From assembly GCA_031292215.1 (NCBI GenBank), contig JARLHO010000074.1:1-32211 (forward strand): a stretch of DNA of 32,211 nucleotides, read 5' to 3'. The translations under genes were made by a program, and so were the position numbers. This DNA is from Syntrophobacteraceae bacterium. GTDB lineage: Bacteria; Desulfobacterota; Syntrophobacteria; Syntrophobacterales; Syntrophobacteraceae. Positions 7,346 through 14,555 of this stretch are shown here, piece after piece; positions within the stretch are counted from its first letter, which is position 1; the number at the start of each line of letters is the position of its first letter. Below the pieces are notes generated by a model. That model searched no databases and was not told the origin of the DNA. It saw nothing but the letters and a program-made list of their open reading frames with translations.

Positions 7346-8305
7346 ATGCCAAAACAAAAACGCATCCTCATCGCCGTCGACGGCTCTTCACACTCGATTG
7401 ACGCTCTCAATTACGTCGCGTTTCAATCTCGCGGACTCAAAACCGAAGTGCGCCTTCTCTACGTGTTCCCGATGGCCTCCGATGAGCTGGTTTGCCAGAT
7501 CAATGTAAACGGGGAATTCAAACAGGCCATCCAGGAAAAATACAATGAATTTAACCGGGAATGCGAGCGCATGGCCCGGGATTCCATCGATCGGGCAAAA
7601 AATGTCCTGATCGAACTTGGCATGGCGCCCGAGCTAATAAACGGGGTCCCTCAGATGTGGCAGTCGGGGATAGCCCGGGACATCCTCAAAGAAGCCCGAA
7701 AGGACTACGACGCCGTGGTGGTGGGCCGAAGAGGAATAAGCCGCATCGAAGCCCTCCTGCTCGGATCTGTCTCCGCCAAGATCGTCCAGGGAAGCGATAA
7801 GACTCCCGTTTGGGTGGTGGGAAACAAACCCCCTTCCCATACCGGCCCCCCGGAGATGCTTGTGGCGGTGGACATGTCCGAAAACTCCCGAAAGGCCGTG
7901 GATTACTGCGCGGAGTTTGCCGCCGGAACCAGCGCCCGAGTCACCCTGTGTCATGTCGTGCGCCGATTGATCTCCGGAGCCTCAACGCCTTCCATGGAAC
8001 GGGCTGGCGAGGAGATCGAAAAGCAACTCCACGAGAGGATGAAGGACCAAATCGAGCAGATGTTGCTCACATACCGCGGTATCCTTGTGACCGCTGGGGT
8101 GGCCCCAGACAGGATCGCCACTGTGTGCAAGACGGGATGCTACAGCCGTGCCGCGGAACTCCTGGATGTAGCGCGGCAGGGAGGGGTCGACACCGTGGTC
8201 CTGGGCAGGCGCGGCATCTCGGCTGTGCGCGAATTCTTCATGGGAAGGGTGACGACCAAGGTTCTAAATGGCGCAGATGATCTGTCGGTCTGGATCGTGC
8301 CCTGA
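7346..8305 (+). CDS. Universal stress protein with two tandem Usp domains
   Basis: A 319-residue cytosolic protein made of two Usp (UspA-type) domains, about 1-160 and 168-319. Each domain opens with a beta strand and a conserved acidic turn (ILIAVDGS at 7-14; MLVAVDMS at 171-178). Each ends with the nucleotide-binding signature: GRRGISRIEALLLGS at 127-141, matching the ATP-binding pattern G-x2-G-x9-G-S, and GRRGISAVREFFMGR at 287-301, where Arg replaces the final Ser. The first domain probably binds ATP; the second may bind it less well (inference). Such tandem proteins accompany stress and anaerobic growth responses in many bacteria. AAAGGAA precedes the ATG. Confidence 0.93.
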   Translation: MPKQKRILIAVDGSSHSIDALNYVAFQSRGLKTEVRLLYVFPMASDELVCQINVNGEFKQAIQEKYNEFNRECERMARDSIDRAKNVLIELGMAPELINGVPQMWQSGIARDILKEARKDYDAVVVGRRGISRIEALLLGSVSAKIVQGSDKTPVWVVGNKPPSHTGPPEMLVAVDMSENSRKAVDYCAEFAAGTSARVTLCHVVRRLISGASTPSMERAGEEIEKQLHERMKDQIEQMLLTYRGILVTAGVAPDRIATVCKTGCYSRAAELLDVARQGGVDTVVLGRRGISAVREFFMGRVTTKVLNGADDLSVWIVP

Positions 8306-8320
8306 CATCCGCCACAATCG

Positions 8321-8340
8321 CCCCCCAAGGGGGGAGATTT
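8321..8340. terminator. Possible terminator hairpin after the universal stress gene
   Basis: CCCCC-CAAG-GGGGG gives a five-pair stem 15 bases after the stop codon, followed by AGATTT, so the U-tract is poor. It may equally be a fragment of the C-rich repeat family. Confidence 0.35.
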
Positions 8341-8376
8341 ACTCCCTCGATCGCCCCCCTTTTTTCAAAGCTGGCG

Positions 8377-8445
8377 ATTACCCACACATGCGCCCACTTA
8401 CCCCTTAGCGGAGACTACCAAGAAGGGGCTTGGCCCGATCGCCCC
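8377..8445. repeat. Left-half copy of the terminal-inverted-repeat element
   Basis: ATTACCCACACATGCGCCCA followed by CTTACCCCTTAGCGGAGA matches the left terminal repeat and adjacent interior of the 126-bp element at 11802. After the shared GGGGCTTGGC segment it continues into the C-rich repeat instead of the right half, so this copy is chimeric. Confidence 0.7.
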
Positions 8446-8482
8446 CCTTTTTTTGCAAAGGGGGGTTGGGGGGATTTACTCT
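8422..8482 (-). repeat. C-rich intergenic repeat, inverted copy
   Basis: This is the reverse complement of the family at 21951, 29856 and 31668: GGGGCTTGG(C/T)(C/T)C(A/G)ATCGCCCCCC, a T-run, then CAAAGGGGGGTTGGGGGGATTT. The core can form a strong C6/G6 hairpin with the T-run and CAAA in the loop. Confidence 0.7.
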
Positions 8483-8731
8483 CCAGCCGCTGCAATGACG
8501 CGCATGGACCGGCCAAGCTCAATCTCCCCTTTTTTTTCAAACGGGTTCTGTTAATAGAGCCTCTTGCAAAAGTCGACTTTGGGGGAATAGAATCGATAAT
8601 CATAATTCAGGTTCCGGTTAACTCTGTATGGGCGTCCTGCGCCTGAAGGCGCCGAATACTAAAGCCCGGGGCATAGCCCCGGGACCTGAAGGGGCATTAA
8701 TATTTGACCTTAACGCACATGTGGCGAAAAA

Positions 8732-9958
8732 ATGAAGTCTAAAGAATTAGAAACGGAGTCACGGGCCGCGGGCGTTCGCAAAATAAGTCGCTCGCTCGTT
8801 TTGCTGATGGCCGCGGGCGCAGGGTTAACGGTTGCAAACATTTACTATGCCCAACCTTTGCTCGATGTTATTCGCCGAAGCCTTGGGATGTCGGTTGCCA
8901 CAGCAGGTCTTATCGTCACTGCCTCCCAACTGGGCTACGGCCTGGGGCTGACTTTTCTGGTGCCCCTTGGCGATCTTGTAGAACGGCGTCTCCTGGTGGT
9001 CGCAATGACCGTCGGGATCTCTTTTTGTCTGGCAGCAATTGCATTCGCCCCTTTTTCCTGGGTGCTGCTCGCAGCCTCTCTCCTGGTGGGCGCGCTCTCG
9101 GCCGTAGCCCAGGTGCTCGTCGCCTTTGCCGCCTCGCTGGCCGGTCCGACGCAAATGGGCAGGGTTGTCGGAACGGTCATGAGCGGACTCCTGCTGGGCA
9201 TTCTTCTTGCCCGCACCGCCGCCGGCTATCTTGCCCAGTTCGAAGGCTGGAGAGCCGTATTTGCCCTCGCCTCGGCAATCACCGTAGCTCTTGCGCTCGT
9301 TTTCCACCGCGGGCTGCCTCGATACCGCGTACATGTCGGCGTGGGCTATCCCGCATTGATAAAATCCGTATTCTCCCTGCTGCTGGAAGAACCTTTGCTG
9401 CGCCTTCGAGCCCTCTACGGCGCGATCGCCTTCGCCGCCTTCAGCGTGTTCTGGACCCCTCTGGCCCTGATGCTCTCCCGTCCCCCCCACCGGTTTTCTT
9501 CCGGTGCGATCGGGATGTTCGGCATGGCCGGTGTCGCCGGCGCCCTCTCGGCTTCCCTCGCCGGACAGATGTCGGATCGAGGGCTCTCTCGCCCGATGAC
9601 CGGAATCACCTCGGCCCTTCTCGCACTTTCCTGGATCCCTTTGAAACTGGGCGGCCACTCGGTTTGGATACTCATAGCGGGCATAATTTTGCTCGACTTC
9701 GCCGTCCAGGGGCTGCACATAACCAACCAGGGCGAAATCTACACCCTGCCCGCCGATGTGCGCAGCCGCATCACCTCGGCCTACATGACCGCCTTCTTTG
9801 CCGGCGGGGTCTTCGGATCGGCCCTCTCCTCCTTTACTTACGCGCGTTTCGGCTGGAATGGCGTCTGCCTCGCGGGAGCCTGTCTCGGAGTGGCCGCCAC
9901 GGCCCTGTGGATCGTTGCCCCACACCGAAAAACGCAGTTCCAAAATGAGAAAACATAA
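8732..9958 (+). CDS. Major facilitator superfamily transporter, drug-efflux-like
   Basis: A 408-residue polytopic membrane protein with about twelve transmembrane segments. It carries ANIYYAQPLL at 35-44 in the first helix, a motif I associate with a subgroup of putative MFS exporters, and the loop 2-3 signature PLGDLVERR at 78-86. A related loop, GQMSDRGLSRP, lies in the second half. It has no close similarity to the MFS protein at 6016, so this is not a local duplication. Substrate is unknown. The ribosome-binding site is weak (GGCGAAAAA before the ATG), so the start is less certain than the identity. Long frames on both strands across this gene are composition artefacts. Confidence 0.9.
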   Translation: MKSKELETESRAAGVRKISRSLVLLMAAGAGLTVANIYYAQPLLDVIRRSLGMSVATAGLIVTASQLGYGLGLTFLVPLGDLVERRLLVVAMTVGISFCLAAIAFAPFSWVLLAASLLVGALSAVAQVLVAFAASLAGPTQMGRVVGTVMSGLLLGILLARTAAGYLAQFEGWRAVFALASAITVALALVFHRGLPRYRVHVGVGYPALIKSVFSLLLEEPLLRLRALYGAIAFAAFSVFWTPLALMLSRPPHRFSSGAIGMFGMAGVAGALSASLAGQMSDRGLSRPMTGITSALLALSWIPLKLGGHSVWILIAGIILLDFAVQGLHITNQGEIYTLPADVRSRITSAYMTAFFAGGVFGSALSSFTYARFGWNGVCLAGACLGVAATALWIVAPHRKTQFQNEKT

Positions 9959-9983
9959 GTGTCATCGGCTTGGCCTTACCCCC

Positions 9984-10775
9984 TCAGACAATCCCGATCT
10001 CTTTTCCCAACACCTTGTAAGACTTGGGAAACTCGGGCTCAAAATTTTGATAGGGCGTAACCGGATACCGGGCGCCTATGGCTTTTCCGGCCTCTTTTAG
10101 CCCCTTTGCGACCTCTGGCAGAAGGCCCCCGGGAAGAGCAAAGGTCATCTCGTCGTCCTGAGTTCCGGCAAAGATGCGCTCGCCGTTTCCGGGAACCGCC
10201 ATGCGCGCCGACTGCTCTTTGTAGGGAGAAATCAGGTACTCGTCGCACTCCACCTTGCCCCCGCATGCCCCCAAACATCGCGTGCCCGTAATGTAGGACC
10301 AGGCTTGAGCAAGCCGCATCACCTGGGCCGGATTTCCGTATAGGACGCTTGTGTCCGCGGCAAAGGAAGCCAATTCTGCCGGCGCCATGAGGATCCCCGC
10401 AATTTCACCGTTTTCAAAACGGCTCATCGTGGCCACCTCCTTTGAGGCGAGCTCTTGTGTGGAGGCAAAGCTTGCCTCCCAATAAAGCCTCGAAAGACTG
10501 GCCTGCGGGTCCGCCGATTTGCTAAGACCAAAGACGATGGCCGCGGGAACGCAGATAACATCCTCTCGCGTAAGCCCTACCGTCCACCCGTAGTTTCTCG
10601 CCATGGTGACACCCTGGCAGATGGTGATTTTCTTTCCCATCGAAACCGAAGGCCGTCTTGCCTTCTCCGGAAATTTCTCGCCCTCTTTTAGAAATTTTAC
10701 CGCAACCGGGAAACTCTTGAGCCTGAGATTGTCTCGAATGAATGCCGCGCTATCTGGAAAACTCGTCTCGCCCAT
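9984..10775 (-). CDS. DUF169 family protein
   Basis: A 263-residue soluble protein that I recognise as a DUF169 (COG2043) member from its pattern SFPVAVKFLKEG near the start, the segment around ICQGVTMARNYGW, GLTREDVICVPAA and the C-terminal ALPGGLLPEVAKGLKEAGKA. Function is not established; the family is frequent in anaerobic bacteria and archaea. Conserved cysteines in the middle (ICQG, ICVP, CLGACGGKVECDEY) could bind a metal or cofactor (inference). AAGGAGC precedes the ATG at 10775. It is divergent from the Fe-S protein gene at 10954 across 178 bases, which suggests shared control. Confidence 0.85.
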   Translation of the reverse strand: MGETSFPDSAAFIRDNLRLKSFPVAVKFLKEGEKFPEKARRPSVSMGKKITICQGVTMARNYGWTVGLTREDVICVPAAIVFGLSKSADPQASLSRLYWEASFASTQELASKEVATMSRFENGEIAGILMAPAELASFAADTSVLYGNPAQVMRLAQAWSYITGTRCLGACGGKVECDEYLISPYKEQSARMAVPGNGERIFAGTQDDEMTFALPGGLLPEVAKGLKEAGKAIGARYPVTPYQNFEPEFPKSYKVLGKEIGIV

Positions 10776-10953
10776 GGTTTTGCTCCTTGGCTCAAAGTAG
10801 CAATCAAATTAAGGACATCGCCAAAACCCTTCGACCACACCCTGCCAGACATTGGTAAACCGGTCAAGAGAGCCTTGGCGCAAACCGGATCGATGGATTA
10901 TACTCATTTTTTACGAACAGGAACGGGCCTGATCGCCCCCGGGGAAGGAAGAC

Positions 10954-11760
10954 ATGCCAAAACTAAACCATCTGGAGCTCTACAAGGTACTCGAGAAAAC
11001 GAACTGCCGCCAATGCGGGGCGCCGACCTGCCTGGCTTTTGCCGCCGCGGTCCTTCGGGGGGAAAAGAACTTAAATGATTGTCCGTTCCTGGACAAGGCG
11101 GTGGTCGAAAAACTAGGGGGTCTAACGGAGCCCCGGCGCCCCGAGCGAGACGACTGGGAGCAGGCGCTGGGGGAACTGCAGGACCGAATCCAAAGCTCCG
11201 ATCTTTCTTCGATGCCCGACCGGCTGGGCGCTGTCTGGCTTGGCGACAAACTGGCCGTAAAATGTCTCGGAAAAGACTTTTGTGTGGACCAAAACGGCAA
11301 CATGACCTCGGCCTGTCACAATAACCGCTGGGTTGCAGTCCCCCTGTTACACTACATCATCGACTCCGCAGGGCTCGAACCCGGCCGAAACTGGGTCCAT
11401 TTAAAGGAATTAAGCGGCGGCGGCGCGACCTGGGCAGGGCTATTCGCCCAACGCTGCGAAAAGCCCCTAAAAGAACTTGTCGACAAACACACCGATCTCT
11501 TCGAGCTTATCGTCGATATTTTCGAAGGAAAACCCGCCGCGGGCTTCGACTCGGACATCTCGGTCGTCATACACCCGCTGCCCAAAGTGCCCGTCCTCAT
11601 CTGCTACTGGAAAAAGGAAGCCGACCTCGACTCTTCGCTTAGCCTTTTTTTCGATTCCACCGCGAGCGCCAACCTCGATGTGGGCTCCCTGTACACCCTG
11701 GGCGTTGGACTGCTCACCATGTTTGAAAAGATCGTCCTCACCCACGGTAAAAGAGCATGA
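10954..11760 (+). CDS. [4Fe-4S] domain protein with C-terminal DUF3786-like region
   Basis: A 268-residue cytosolic protein. The N-terminus carries a four-cysteine motif, Cys18-x2-Cys21-x4-Cys26-x16-Cys43. This is the pattern of the small [4Fe-4S] domain found in the corrinoid Fe-S protein subunit of acetyl-CoA synthase/CO dehydrogenase. The remainder (about 75-268) matches my recollection of DUF3786, with a GGGATWAGLFAQRC segment and an aromatic-rich C-terminal half. It may move electrons to or from a cofactor-binding domain, but no reaction is known. GGAAGGAAGAC upstream supports the ATG at 10954. It is divergent from the DUF169 gene. No CODH/ACS or methyltransferase gene lies in the window. 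Confidence 0.85.
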   Translation: MPKLNHLELYKVLEKTNCRQCGAPTCLAFAAAVLRGEKNLNDCPFLDKAVVEKLGGLTEPRRPERDDWEQALGELQDRIQSSDLSSMPDRLGAVWLGDKLAVKCLGKDFCVDQNGNMTSACHNNRWVAVPLLHYIIDSAGLEPGRNWVHLKELSGGGATWAGLFAQRCEKPLKELVDKHTDLFELIVDIFEGKPAAGFDSDISVVIHPLPKVPVLICYWKKEADLDSSLSLFFDSTASANLDVGSLYTLGVGLLTMFEKIVLTHGKRA

Positions 11761-11801
11761 GCCACGGGGAGAGAGTGTGTCCCACCCGTAGGGGTGCGCT
11801 T

Positions 11802-11927
11802 ACAATTACCCACACATACGCCCACTTACCCCTTAGCGGAGATTTGCCTGGAGGGGCTTGGCTCGATCGCCCCTCTTATTTGCAACTTTGCAAAAGGAGA
11901 TAGGTGGGCGCATGTGTGGGTAATTGT
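11802..11927. mobile_element. Complete 126-bp MITE-like element with 27-bp terminal inverted repeats
   Basis: The left end (11802-11828, beginning ACAATTACCCACACATACGC) and right end (11901-11927) are inverted repeats matching at 25 of 27 positions. The interior is too short to code. Half copies lie at 84-138 (right half) and 8377-8445 (left half), so the unit is dispersed. I cannot identify a flanking target-site duplication with confidence, nor a transposase with matching ends in this window. A miniature inverted-repeat element mobilised in trans is the simplest reading. A structured RNA or bidirectional terminator made of the same hairpin is an alternative. Confidence 0.75.
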
Positions 11928-12001
11928 CAGGGGGTGCGGGGGGGGGTGCAGCTCCCCGCGCTTCTGTCCTTTGCCGCTACTTGTTCCGGGAAATGATCCT
12001 T

Positions 12002-13915
12002 CTATTTTCCAAACGCCCCGCCGATACCATGGAGGATTTTTCCGCCCAAACGATTGATCGAGCCGCCCGCCCTGTTTAGGGCCTTGTTGACGCTTCCGGC
12101 CCCCGGAAGCGGGGACGTCCAAGCCTCTTGCGGATGGTCGAGCGCGGAGACGCATGCGTTTTGCCCCTCCCCTTTACTAACTGCGGGCACGCCGCTAAAA
12201 CCCCTTTGTCCCTCGATAAACCCCTCGGCCCGGTATAGGTAGGACCCCGTATCGACGGAAAAATGTGGATTTGCAAGAGAGCCCGAGATGCGTAAGGCCG
12301 GCGTAAAAGAGCCGACTATGGGGACCTTGGGCCGCGAGTTCACCACCATATCGATGGTATTGTGGCCAAGATCGACGTCACCCGTTCCCATGGCTGTCAC
12401 CGCGCCGGTGTCCAGAAGGATTCCGCTCGATTGCATCCGCTCCCCCACCACGGTAAAGCGCGCCGCAAGGCAATTGACTCTTGCCTCCTCCCTGCCGCTC
12501 GCCCCCGGAATCAAAGCGCTAAGCAGTGCGGTGGCCGTGTTGGCGATCACTCGCGCCTTGACCGTGCCCCCACCCATCGCAATGTTGATTCGTCCCCGGA
12601 CGTTTCTCGCAAAATCGTGCGGGCTCTCCCCCTCACTTGCGAGATCGTAATCGATGTCGCTTTTGCCCTCGAAAAGAGAATGGAATCCGCCAAGACTCGC
12701 CAATTGCTCAAGATCGACCTGGCGCGCATGGATAACCGCACGAACGCGCGCCGGGCTTTTTTGCCCGTCGAACTCGACTCGGCCCTCGATACTTCCGCCC
12801 GCAAGCCGTGTGTTTACGGGGGAAAGCAAAAGGCGCCCCTCGTTTAGATCGACCGTTGCCTGAAATTGCTTACACGATGCCTTCCCAACGTGCAGGTCGC
12901 CAAGAGCTACGACCAGATGGCCGTCAGCGGCTCGAAGGCCTTCAAGCGAGATCGGCGCGCGGCTCAAAATGCCTTTTTCGCCCGCACGACCCCCCAGAGC
13001 CTCAGTCTTGGGTGAAAAAACCTTCCGTGCCTCTTCGGGAAGCGCCCGTGCCAGATCTTTTGGATCGAGATTATCGCCCGAAATCGTTCCCCGCACCACG
13101 GGCCGCGCACTGCCGTAGCTAATCGCAAGCTGCGCCGCGACTTTTGTCCCGCCTGCCGCAAGCGTTATAGCCGCCAGTTCGATTTTTTTGCCCCGTAGAT
13201 CCAGTGTCCCATTGGCCTTTACGGTAAAACCTCCGTAGCGCGCCTTGCCCGTAAATGGCCACAAATCTTGCCTCAGCCGCTCTATGCCCCGTGGCCCTCT
13301 CACCTCCAGGTTCAAGGGCGCGCCGTTAAACGAACCCTTGGCCAGGAGTTCCATTTCGGAACCCTTGGCAGTAAGCGTCAAACTCGAAATCTGATACGTC
13401 GCTGTCTTGCCGTTTTTGCCCTCAATGACGAGATTTGCGTTCTCGATCGACGTCTTGCTGACGGAAAACCCAAGCGGTTTCCCTTTATGCGCGGAAGAAC
13501 TGGAAGTCGGGGGCTTGGCTCGGGCGCCATTGGCAAAAGTAATCGCGGCGGTATCGAGATAAACGTTCACATCGGCGGCATCGAGTGCCTTGATATCCAG
13601 TTTGTGGCCCAAGAGCGGGAGAAAGGCTACGGCCAACGACAAGCGAGCGATTCGGGCCATATCGGGCCTGCCGGGTCCGGCAGGGTTGGCCAGGATGATG
13701 TCCTTTACCGACACATCGATCCCGCTGGTCGGCGAAAAGCCCCAAGTAATCGGCCCTCTAAGCGTGACCTCGCGCCCCAGTCGTTCGCTAAGCGCCGCCC
13801 CGATTTCCGGCCGGTATCTGTTGACATCAAACGTCGCTAAAAGGACCCCGACAAGGATAATCGCAATACCTGGCAGCAAAAAAAAAATAAGCGGGAAAAA
13901 TTTCGATCTTTTCAT
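12002..13915 (-). CDS. AsmA family protein
   Basis: A 637-residue envelope protein with an N-terminal membrane anchor (about 7-30) and a long periplasmic part. The segment after the anchor (DVNRYRPEIGAALSERLGRE, then VTLRGPITWGFSPTSGIDV) is the typical AsmA opening. The C-terminal half carries the AsmA-type repeats, with GGSIEGRVEFDG near 370-385 and GTGDVDLGHNTIDMVV near 525-540. AsmA-like proteins are beta-rich bridges thought to carry phospholipids between the inner and outer membrane. GGGGGGAAT precedes the ATG. The DsrE-like gene lies 72 bases upstream on the same strand. Together with the Mla operon at 22134 it points to a cell with an outer membrane. Confidence 0.88.
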   Translation of the reverse strand: MKRSKFFPLIFFLLPGIAIILVGVLLATFDVNRYRPEIGAALSERLGREVTLRGPITWGFSPTSGIDVSVKDIILANPAGPGRPDMARIARLSLAVAFLPLLGHKLDIKALDAADVNVYLDTAAITFANGARAKPPTSSSSAHKGKPLGFSVSKTSIENANLVIEGKNGKTATYQISSLTLTAKGSEMELLAKGSFNGAPLNLEVRGPRGIERLRQDLWPFTGKARYGGFTVKANGTLDLRGKKIELAAITLAAGGTKVAAQLAISYGSARPVVRGTISGDNLDPKDLARALPEEARKVFSPKTEALGGRAGEKGILSRAPISLEGLRAADGHLVVALGDLHVGKASCKQFQATVDLNEGRLLLSPVNTRLAGGSIEGRVEFDGQKSPARVRAVIHARQVDLEQLASLGGFHSLFEGKSDIDYDLASEGESPHDFARNVRGRINIAMGGGTVKARVIANTATALLSALIPGASGREEARVNCLAARFTVVGERMQSSGILLDTGAVTAMGTGDVDLGHNTIDMVVNSRPKVPIVGSFTPALRISGSLANPHFSVDTGSYLYRAEGFIEGQRGFSGVPAVSKGEGQNACVSALDHPQEAWTSPLPGAGSVNKALNRAGGSINRLGGKILHGIGGAFGK

Positions 13916-13987
13916 GCGATTCCCCCCGGGGTTGTAGCGGAGACTGAACCGAATGCGCTCAAGTGAGACCGCCGCTCGCCAATACTA

Positions 13988-14338
13988 TCAGAAGTTGAAA
14001 ACCTTCGCCTCGGCAGCCATGTCGATTAGATGAGGACCGCCATCTAGTATCATGTTAGTAAAAAACTTTGCTTCGTCCATACCCCTGTTCATGGCGCAGG
14101 GCGTACAGACCCCGATCTCCACCTCATGCTCCACCAGGTAAGGCAGATGGTCGTTTGGACAGTCTCCAGTCGTGGTCCTGACAGACAAGTCCCTTGTCTT
14201 ATCCGCCCACGTGACACCGCCATCTATACAGAAGATATTTACCTTATGGCCTTTGGAATGGGCAATTTTTGCAAACTGAAAACACCTGGTCGCCGCTTCG
14301 TTATCGTCTTTGCTCAAAACAAACAGAAAATTTGGCAT
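13988..14338 (-). CDS. DsrE/DsrF-like family small protein
   Basis: A 116-residue cytosolic protein with the DsrE/F/H-type alpha/beta fold, opening NFLFVLSKDDNEAATRCFQF. Cysteines Cys78 and Cys81 sit in the VCTPC stretch where many relatives carry a conserved sulfur-trafficking cysteine. DsrE-family proteins relay persulfide sulfur in oxidation and reduction pathways or in tRNA modification. This single-gene type is of unknown role. AAGGAGG gives a strong ribosome-binding site 6 bases before the ATG at 14338. It may be transcribed with the AsmA-like gene downstream, and is divergent from the SagB-like gene across 217 bases. Confidence 0.88.
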   Translation of the reverse strand: MPNFLFVLSKDDNEAATRCFQFAKIAHSKGHKVNIFCIDGGVTWADKTRDLSVRTTTGDCPNDHLPYLVEHEVEIGVCTPCAMNRGMDEAKFFTNMILDGGPHLIDMAAEAKVFNF

Positions 14339-14555
14339 GCTCTTCCTCCTTTTTAGGTGATGTGCCGATCGGACTTCCAGTATTATACCTGTACTCTCGA
14401 ACTATACGCCCAAGTCGGCATAAAGAGAATGTCAAAGCGAAGAATAAAGCCCCGGTAGGCGGTTCCCCTTCCTCCATAATCGGGTTATGTGTCGATTAGA
14501 ACTGCATCGGAGCCTGAAGAGGCGCCTACACACTGTTCCATGGAGGAGAGAGGCT

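Larger units (their letters stand above)
8306..8731. other. Intergenic stretch made largely of repeats
   Basis: I see no gene here. It contains the terminator-like CCCCCCAAGGGGGG at 8321-8334, a C/T-rich block near 8350-8370, a half copy of the inverted-repeat element (8377-8445) running straight into an inverted copy of the C-rich repeat (8422-8482), and another C/T block near 8519-8546. The remainder up to 8731 presumably holds the promoter of the following transporter. Confidence 0.6.

Noticed and set aside
6484-7410. Open frame of 308 codons on the minus strand opposite the first MFS gene
   Set aside because: It spans the end of the MFS gene, the spacer and the start of the universal stress gene, and its composition is that of an antisense shadow.
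8825-9943. Open frame of 372 codons on the minus strand opposite the second MFS gene, and a 307-codon frame in another plus frame (9025-9948)
   Set aside because: Both overlap a well-supported membrane transporter, lack ribosome-binding sites and translate to Arg/Gly/Pro/His-rich text typical of GC-rich shadow frames.
14487-14555. Upstream ATG extending the SagB-like protein by 23 residues
   Set aside because: No ribosome-binding site there, while GGAGGAGAG precedes the ATG at 14556.
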